Shown here in pieces: positions 6,410 through 9,669 of a stretch of DNA of 9,669 nucleotides. Under the pieces are notes generated by a model. That model had not been told where the DNA came from. It saw only the letters and a program-made list of their open reading frames with translations, and searched no databases. Source of the stretch: SIG598 sp045580875 (GTDB taxonomy: Bacteria > Bacillota > Clostridia > Oscillospirales > Acutalibacteraceae); contig JAZNOP010000084.1 in assembly GCA_045580875.1 (NCBI GenBank), positions 1 to 9,669 of the forward strand, read 5' to 3'. Each line of letters starts with the position of its first letter. Within the stretch, counting starts at the first letter, position 1. The translations under genes were made by a program, and so were the position numbers.

Positions 6410-7372
6410 CTATTTTACGTTCACGGCATTTTCGTCAATCCGCCGCACAACGCTGTGGGTATAGACTTCAAAATGCTTTCTCCAGAAATTCAGTGCAGTG
6501 GGATTGAAGCTCTCGCAGTCGACACCAAGCCGGTTGTATCCTTCCGCGCGCAGAGCCGACAGCGCATAATCAAGCAGTGTCTGCATTATGCCCTTTCCCC
6601 TGAACTCCGGCTGGCAGTAAGCTCCGCAGATGTTGAGCATATCTGGCACACAGCAGGCGAAATTCTCACCCTCCGGCTTCATCTCGATATACGCAGCAAT
6701 TACGCCGCCGACCTGCGCTGCAAAGGTGCGCGGCGGATTCTTTTCCTTTTTGCCGATCCAGCCCTCTATATCCCCGGGCAGGTCTTTCATAAAGCAGGGG
6801 CTCTGCGCAAGGTGGTCAGAGAGGCTGTGGCGCATGGCGCGCAGCTCACACTGACGGTCGGCAGGCAGTTCAAAGCAGACGCAGTTTTCCGCAGTCGGGT
6901 GATTAATTTTCTCAACTGTGCGGATCAGATCAAGACAGCGCACTCCGAAGCCGTACATGAAGAAAGCCTCGTTTGCGGCTGTATCGTGGGCATAGAGCGT
7001 AACAGCGTGACTTGCCGCGCCTGCTCCGACCCACTTTTCCGCCGCCGCCTGATACATACGCTGATATATCCTCACGCGGTTATCCCTGACCGCCGCATGA
7101 GCGTGCAGTGGTGAGAATACTCCGCGCACATTCTGCGTACAGAACACCGGCTCCCACGGACCGTATGCGCCGAGAAATCCCAGCAGATCATCTCCGTCGA
7201 CCGCCGCCGCTCCAAGTCCGTTTTTTGCCAGTTCATCGAAAAAAGGCGGCAAAGCGGTATTCTGACAGGCGAGCGCCGGCACGACCTCGCATTCCTCTGC
7301 GTAGTTTTCCATAGCCAGACGTCGGGCGGCAGGCAGCAGTTCTTCTGTAAAATCCACTATCTTTATATTCAT
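6410..7372 (-). CDS. Tandem-GNAT acetyltransferase
   Basis: A 320-residue protein with two GNAT (acetyl-CoA-dependent N-acetyltransferase) folds. The N-terminal half (about 1-150) contains a degenerate domain, with GLGAAAVDGDDLLGFLG (52-68) as its beta-hairpin and a late NEAFFMYGFGV segment (134-144). The C-terminal half (about 200-312) looks catalytically competent, with the acetyl-CoA motif QPEFRGKG (254-261) and CESFNPTALNFWRKHFEVY (286-304), the usual motif B region. The acceptor substrate is not predictable; relatives modify small molecules, antibiotics, peptides or proteins. The start at 7372 follows AAAGGAA by 9 nt; an upstream in-frame GTG at 7405 lies inside the attenuator hairpin and is rejected. 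It is monocistronic, with its own promoter, leader and terminator. An inducible resistance or detoxification role is suggested by the leader but unproven. Confidence 0.88.
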   Translation of the reverse strand: MNIKIVDFTEELLPAARRLAMENYAEECEVVPALACQNTALPPFFDELAKNGLGAAAVDGDDLLGFLGAYGPWEPVFCTQNVRGVFSPLHAHAAVRDNRVRIYQRMYQAAAEKWVGAGAASHAVTLYAHDTAANEAFFMYGFGVRCLDLIRTVEKINHPTAENCVCFELPADRQCELRAMRHSLSDHLAQSPCFMKDLPGDIEGWIGKKEKNPPRTFAAQVGGVIAAYIEMKPEGENFACCVPDMLNICGAYCQPEFRGKGIMQTLLDYALSALRAEGYNRLGVDCESFNPTALNFWRKHFEVYTHSVVRRIDENAVNVK

Positions 7373-7392
7373 TGTGAATAATTCCTTTCGTA

Positions 7393-7425
7393 AAACAAAA
7401 AGCACCCCCGAAAAACCGGAAGTGC
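7393..7425 (-). terminator. Intrinsic terminator in the GNAT leader (attenuator)
   Basis: On the minus strand GCACTTCCG (7425-7417) pairs with CGGGGGTGC (7410-7402) over 9 bp, including two G-U pairs, around GTTTTT. TTTTTGTTTT follows directly. It sits between the gene's promoter and its ribosome binding site, about 5 nt before the latter, so it can only act as a leader attenuator. ACTTCC in its left arm can instead pair with GGAAGT at 7494-7489, a candidate antiterminator. Confidence 0.75.
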
Positions 7426-7458
7426 AAGGATTTACTGTACGAACAGATGCAGGGATGC

Positions 7459-7521
7459 CTACCTTGTGCAGAGTGCGCGAACAGCATTACTTCCAATTTT
7501 CATCAAGAATAAGGTCTTCAT
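7459..7521 (-). CDS. Possible leader peptide upstream of GNAT gene
   Basis: A 20-codon frame in the transcribed leader of the acetyltransferase gene, starting MKTLFLMKIG and ending VRALCTR then TAG. AGGTGA, which fits the anti-Shine-Dalgarno, lies about 8 nt upstream of its ATG. Codons 9-11 contain GGAAGT, which can pair with the left arm of the downstream attenuator, and its last codons contain CAAGG, which can pair with CCTTG just before that arm. Ribosome position could therefore decide between terminator and readthrough, as in leader-peptide attenuation of antibiotic-resistance genes. The frame is short and could be chance. Confidence 0.38.
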   Translation of the reverse strand: MKTLFLMKIGSNAVRALCTR

Positions 7522-7554
7522 AAAGCTGTTCACCTGCCTTTCTGTGATGCATTC

Positions 7555-7583
7555 AGTTTAACACCTGCCAAAGAAGATGTCAA
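7555..7583 (-). promoter_or_regulatory. Promoter of the GNAT leader and gene
   Basis: On the minus strand, consensus -35 TTGACA (7583-7578) and -10 TAAACT (7560-7555) are 17 bp apart. Transcription would start near 7548, giving a leader of about 175 nt. It begins directly after the terminator of the upstream catalase gene. Confidence 0.8.
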
Positions 7584-7587
7584 GATG

Positions 7588-7632
7588 CAATAAAAACAGC
7601 CTGCCGCCGCACTGGCAAAAGCAGGCTGTTTT
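7588..7632 (-). terminator. Intrinsic terminator after the manganese catalase gene
   Basis: A perfect 12-bp stem, AAAACAGCCTGC (7593-7604) with GCAGGCTGTTTT (7621-7632), loop of 16 nt. On the minus strand it is followed by a run reading TTTTTATT. It lies 27 bp past the catalase stop codon. Confidence 0.9.
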
Positions 7633-7658
7633 CGTCTGTTTCAGGCGTGAATCCCGAG

Positions 7659-8288
7659 TTACCGCGCGTTCATGCCGGGTGCCTGATACTGGCACTTGTC
7701 GAAACCGGGGTTGATTGCGTAGTAATTCTTCTCATTGAGCCGGTCGGTCGCGATGCGCAGAGCTTCGCCGAAGCGCTGGTAATGCACTACCTCGCGGGCG
7801 CGCAGGAATTTGAGAACCTCGCGCACATCTGGGTCGTCATTGATGCGCAGCAGGTTATCATAGGTGACACGCGCCTTCTGCTCTGCAGCGAGGTTTTCGT
7901 GAAGATCGGTGATTATATCGCCTTTCGACTGGATATACGATGCCATCCACGGCACACCGGCGGCAGAGGAGGGGTACACGCCGTTGGTGTGGTCAACAAA
8001 ATAGGCATCGAAGCCGTTCTTCTTTATCTGATCCTCGTTCAGGCATCGGGTAAGCTGATGCACTATCGCGCCGATCATCTCGAGGTGACCGAGTTCTTCC
8101 GTACCGACATCGTTGAGCACTGCCTTTACCTCCGGAAAGGGGGCGGCGAAGCGCTGGCTGAGATATCGCAGAGAGGCGCCCAGTTCACCGTCCGGTCCGC
8201 CGTACTGGGTGATAATTGCCTTGGCGAGAGCCGGATTTGTGTTCTTTATCCTCACGGGAAACTGTAGCTTTTTGTCATAAGTCCACAT
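7659..8288 (-). CDS. Manganese catalase, CotJC-like
   Basis: A 209-residue ferritin-like four-helix dimanganese protein of the manganese catalase family, closest in pattern to Bacillus spore-coat protein CotJC (opening MWTYDKKLQFPV). The catalase reaction converts hydrogen peroxide to water and oxygen. All five expected metal ligands are present: E35, E65 and H68 (in TEELGHLE), E136 (in AAEQKAR) and H169 (in REVVHYQRF), with the same spacings as in Lactobacillus plantarum catalase. A C-terminal tail (about 188-209, ending GFDKCQYQAPGMNAR) goes beyond the usual CotJC length. No cotJA or cotJB lies upstream, where the Bacillus operon has them, so a vegetative peroxide-defence role is as likely as a spore-coat one. 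The start at 8288 follows AAAGGAGAT by 8 nt; an in-frame extension to 8372 would contain the likely promoter. Confidence 0.92.
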   Translation of the reverse strand: MWTYDKKLQFPVRIKNTNPALAKAIITQYGGPDGELGASLRYLSQRFAAPFPEVKAVLNDVGTEELGHLEMIGAIVHQLTRCLNEDQIKKNGFDAYFVDHTNGVYPSSAAGVPWMASYIQSKGDIITDLHENLAAEQKARVTYDNLLRINDDPDVREVLKFLRAREVVHYQRFGEALRIATDRLNEKNYYAINPGFDKCQYQAPGMNAR

Positions 8289-8336
8289 ACAAGCAGATCT
8301 CCTTTTGGTGTGTTGCTTTTCAGGTGCCTTGATAAC

Positions 8337-8365
8337 ATGATATGCCGCTGGAGCGCGTGTGTTAC
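8337..8365 (-). promoter_or_regulatory. Candidate promoter of the catalase gene
   Basis: On the minus strand, -35 GTAACA (8365-8360, 4 of 6 to consensus) and -10 TATCAT (8342-8337) are 17 bp apart, about 50 nt before the start codon. The -35 is weak, so an activator or another sigma factor is possible. No convincing sporulation-type promoter was found. Confidence 0.4.
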
Positions 8366-8405
8366 TGCTCATCTGAACGATAGAGCCTGCAAACGTGCTG
8401 TTTTT

Positions 8406-8439
8406 GTGTAATTCATTGCTTTAACAGAATGAATTACAC
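8406..8439. repeat. Perfect 12-bp inverted repeat between divergent genes
   Basis: GTGTAATTCATT (8406-8417) is the exact reverse complement of AATGAATTACAC (8428-8439), with a 10-nt spacer. No T-run follows on either strand, so it is not a terminator. It directly abuts the -35 box of the plus-strand promoter (8441) and lies about 40 bp upstream of the candidate catalase promoter, a typical position for a shared operator. Confidence 0.7.
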
Positions 8440-8440
8440 C

Positions 8441-8469
8441 TTGTCCGCCGCCCTGTTCTCTGTTATAAT
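8441..8469 (+). promoter_or_regulatory. Promoter of the zinc-ribbon membrane protein gene
   Basis: -35 TTGTCC (8441-8446) and a perfect -10 TATAAT (8464-8469) are 17 bp apart. Transcription would start near 8476, about 65 nt before the ATG. Confidence 0.75.
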
Positions 8470-8542
8470 CGTAGCATGGATAATCTCTGCCGGATTTGCG
8501 GAGTTTTATTCACAATGAATAAAAGAAAAAGGGGATAAATAA

Positions 8543-9280
8543 ATGGATAACTGGGAAGAGTATCTGCAGTCGCAGAGGAGTACGGTATCGGCTGACAAAC
8601 CGGCTGAGGATAACGGCAGCAGCGGCGATTATGTCTCTGACGGCAGCGCTGCGGCGACCTACGGAAACACTTCGGCAAAGAAAAAGAAGCAGGTACGCAT
8701 GGTGCGTGTCTGTCCCAAGTGCGGCACCGAATACAGCGCACACACCAGAATGTGCATCTCCTGCTATGAGCGCCTGCCCGACCCTGTTTCTCCCGAAAAG
8801 GCTGAGGAGACTGCACTCGACATCAGGCTTGCAAACGGCTCTGACGAGAACGGAATCCAGACAAAGGATCTGAATACAACGCGAAAGGTCGGCGCGCTGC
8901 TTTCGATAATCGGCGCTGCTATAGCCTTGACGCAGATAGTGCTGAGCTACATAAGCATGAGCAATCAGCTTGCCGGCGGCAGTCAGATTGACATCGACCA
9001 GAGGGTCAGCTACCATTTTCTGTGGATTCTCATATACATTCTTGCGGCAAATATTCTCAGCTGCATTTTCCCGAAGGCGGCTGCATGGTTTGTGCAGGTT
9101 GTTCCTCTCGCCCGCCGTCACAGGGGACTTTACCGCATGATGCATGATCCGATTGACAGGAATGAGGCGCTGTCATTTGTCAGCAGAGCAATCATCGTCG
9201 TGCCGATAATCTGCATCATCATCGCCGGATTCATATTCTACAGCTTTTACAACATCTACCTGTTCGCGATATGGGGGTAA
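8543..9280 (+). CDS. Zinc-ribbon membrane protein of unknown function
   Basis: A 245-residue protein I do not recognise as a named family. The N-terminal 50 residues are polar and low in complexity (rich in S, A, D), ending in a basic AKKKKQ patch. A zinc ribbon follows with C57-x2-C60 and C71-x2-C74 (VCPKCGTEY ... CISCYERLP). A charged linker leads to three hydrophobic segments at about 116-138, 157-187 and 214-238, with a basic loop RRHRGLYR (191-198) between the last two. There is no signal peptide; the ribbon is probably cytoplasmic. AAGGGG lies 8 nt before the ATG. It is monocistronic and diverges from the catalase gene, sharing a palindrome-bearing intergenic region. Similar ribbon-plus-membrane proteins are common in clostridia and mostly uncharacterised. 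Confidence 0.85.
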   Translation: MDNWEEYLQSQRSTVSADKPAEDNGSSGDYVSDGSAAATYGNTSAKKKKQVRMVRVCPKCGTEYSAHTRMCISCYERLPDPVSPEKAEETALDIRLANGSDENGIQTKDLNTTRKVGALLSIIGAAIALTQIVLSYISMSNQLAGGSQIDIDQRVSYHFLWILIYILAANILSCIFPKAAAWFVQVVPLARRHRGLYRMMHDPIDRNEALSFVSRAIIVVPIICIIIAGFIFYSFYNIYLFAIWG

Positions 9281-9285
9281 GATAA

Positions 9286-9304
9286 CCGCCGCGGCGGCTT
9301 TTTT
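9286..9304 (+). terminator. Probable terminator after the zinc-ribbon gene
   Basis: A short GC-only palindrome CCGCCGCGGCGG (9286-9297) is followed by CTTTTTT, five bases past the stop codon. The usable stem is only about 4 bp around a 4-nt loop, but it is very GC-rich. Confidence 0.6.
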
Positions 9305-9332
9305 AGTGAAAAGTGAATGGTGAATAGTGAAT
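9305..9332 (+). repeat. Four-unit 7-nt tandem repeat
   Basis: AGTGAAA, AGTGAAT, GGTGAAT and AGTGAAT follow one another without gaps, with a consensus of AGTGAAT. Such AGTGAAT runs occur in intergenic DNA of many bacteria; the copy number may vary between strains. No function is evident. Confidence 0.75.
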
Positions 9333-9394
9333 AAGTGTTTACTCCCCACCGCCGGAGGAAAAGCAAATGGAGTAAGATAAATTTTGGTTTATCA

Positions 9395-9431
9395 GTTTAA
9401 CAGCGGCTAAGAAAGTGAGCCGCTGTTAAAC
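9395..9431. repeat. Perfect 14-bp hairpin
   Basis: GTTTAACAGCGGCT (9395-9408) is the exact reverse complement of AGCCGCTGTTAAAC (9418-9431), with a 9-nt loop AAGAAAGTG. No T-run follows on the plus strand; on the minus strand the next bases are TGATAAACCAAAATTT, not a convincing terminator tail. Confidence 0.8.
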
Positions 9432-9482
9432 GTCCGAATTGTATCCGTCGGCCTTAAATCAAAGCCTCCGGATAATTCGGAC
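9432..9482. repeat. Large imperfect hairpin next to the 14-bp hairpin
   Basis: GTCCGAATT (9432-9440) pairs with AATTCGGAC (9474-9482). After a 2-nt bulge, ATCCG (9443-9447) pairs with CGGAT (9469-9473) and GGC (9450-9452) with GCC (9464-9466). It begins on the base after the preceding hairpin, so the two would stack end to end in RNA. Confidence 0.72.
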
Positions 9483-9521
9483 ACGCTTAAGCCACTGAAC
9501 AGCGCTTCTCGTAAAGTGCCA

Positions 9522-9538
9522 TGCGGAAAATTTCCGCA
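9522..9538. repeat. 17-nt perfect palindrome
   Basis: TGCGGAAA (9522-9529) and TTTCCGCA (9531-9538) flank a single central A. It is too tight for a full RNA hairpin but suits a dimeric DNA-binding protein; alternatively it is part of a larger fold. Confidence 0.6.
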
Positions 9539-9559
9539 CCGACCGCACCAAACCTGAAT

Positions 9560-9584
9560 CCTCGCCGGAATTATATCGGCGAGG
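9560..9584 (-). repeat. Dispersed 25-nt motif, copy 2 (perfect hairpin)
   Basis: CCTCGCCG (9560-9567) pairs perfectly with CGGCGAGG (9577-9584) around a 9-nt loop. Its reverse complement matches copy 1 at 218-238 over 21 nt. The 15 nt ATCGGCGAGGTCAGC (9575-9589) recur exactly at 9643-9657. Confidence 0.75.
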
Positions 9585-9627
9585 TCAGCAAAGCTGAGAA
9601 GCTGCAGTGAGAGCCCATAGCTTAGAT

Positions 9628-9652
9628 CCGAGCCGGATATCAATCGGCGAGG
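9628..9652 (-). repeat. Dispersed 25-nt motif, copy 3
   Basis: A diverged copy 68 nt after copy 2, sharing the GCCGGA left core and the ATCGGCGAGGTCAGC right flank (9643-9657), with a different loop. Its outer arm CCGAGCCG equals the reverse complement of the right arm of copy 1 (CGGCTCGG). Confidence 0.65.
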
Positions 9653-9669
9653 TCAGCCGACCGGAGATA

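Larger units (their letters stand above)
9333..9669. other. Non-coding, hairpin-rich 3' region
   Basis: No credible gene; a 78-codon minus-strand frame here (9643-9407) runs through all the inverted repeats and lacks a ribosome binding site. The stretch holds two back-to-back large hairpins (9395-9431 and 9432-9482), an 8-nt palindrome GCTTAAGC (9485-9492), a 17-nt palindrome (9522-9538) and two copies of a 25-nt hairpin motif (9560-9584, 9628-9652). Several modules match 115-242 in order. The window ends inside it. Confidence 0.55.

Noticed and set aside
6455..7114. 219-codon plus-strand frame
   Set aside because: Antisense to the well-supported GNAT gene; no ribosome binding site or domain pattern.
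7372..7550. T-box or known riboswitch in the GNAT leader
   Set aside because: No T-box sequence and no core of a riboswitch class I know could be found by eye.
7487..7552. 21-codon frame MHHRKAGEQL... as the GNAT leader peptide
   Set aside because: Its ATG falls between the -10 box and the predicted transcription start, so it would not be transcribed; the frame at 7521-7459 fits better.
7647..8267. 206-codon plus-strand frame
   Set aside because: Antisense to the manganese catalase, all of whose metal ligands are intact on the other strand.
8515..8538. Seven-codon frame MNKRKRG before the zinc-ribbon gene
   Set aside because: It coincides with the purine-rich ribosome binding region of the real gene and has no good site of its own.
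8510..9145. 211-codon minus-strand frame
   Set aside because: Antisense to the zinc-ribbon membrane protein, which has a promoter, ribosome binding site and CxxC motifs.
9395..9431. Integron attC site
   Set aside because: GTTTAAC and GTTAAAC at the hairpin ends fit the RYYYAAC/GTTRRRY core pattern, but the element is only 37 nt, perfectly paired with no extrahelical bases or central spacers, and there is no cassette array or integrase.

Overview
The window looks like chromosomal DNA of a Gram-positive anaerobe, most likely a plant-fibre-degrading clostridium of the Ruminococcus/Oscillospiraceae type. The reasons are strong AGGAGG-type ribosome binding sites, sigma-A-like promoters with 17-bp spacers, a GH3 enzyme with the permuted domain order known from Ruminococcus albus and Butyrivibrio, a GH5 cellulase-type enzyme, a VanZ-like protein, a CotJC-like manganese catalase and a Bacillus yhbD-yhbE/F-like gene pair. 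No mobile element, CRISPR array, rRNA or tRNA is visible.

Layout. Positions 1-506 are non-coding and rich in inverted repeats, ending in the promoter and leader of a GH3 beta-glycosidase (507-2915, +). A strong bidirectional terminator (about 2961-3016) separates it from a convergent minus-strand pair: a GH5 endoglucanase-type enzyme (3913-4974) followed by a VanZ-like membrane protein (3230-3781). Upstream, also on the minus strand, is a two-gene unit: a DUF4004/YhbD-type DNA-binding protein (5839-6219) and a bactofilin-like beta-helix protein (5080-5790). Its promoter carries two copies of a 13-bp operator-like site. Next on the minus strand is a tandem-GNAT acetyltransferase (6410-7372). 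Its 5' leader holds a promoter, a possible short leader peptide and an intrinsic terminator just ahead of the ribosome binding site, which suggests transcription attenuation. A CotJC-like manganese catalase (7659-8288, -) and a zinc-ribbon membrane protein (8543-9280, +) diverge from an intergenic region with a perfect 12-bp inverted repeat. The last 390 bases are non-coding and again full of hairpins.

How the genes may work together. The GH3 and GH5 enzymes both lack signal peptides, so they probably act in the cytoplasm on imported beta-glucan or xyloglucan oligosaccharides. The regulator and bactofilin form a self-contained, probably autoregulated unit. The GNAT, catalase and VanZ-like genes look like stress or resistance functions, but nothing ties them into one pathway.

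The most unusual signals are non-coding: (i) the two hairpin-rich intergenic regions at the ends of the window share several sequence modules in the same order and may belong to one dispersed repeat or structured-RNA family; (ii) the GNAT leader attenuator; (iii) the twin operators of the DUF4004-bactofilin unit. All calls are made by reading the sequence; no search or folding program was run.
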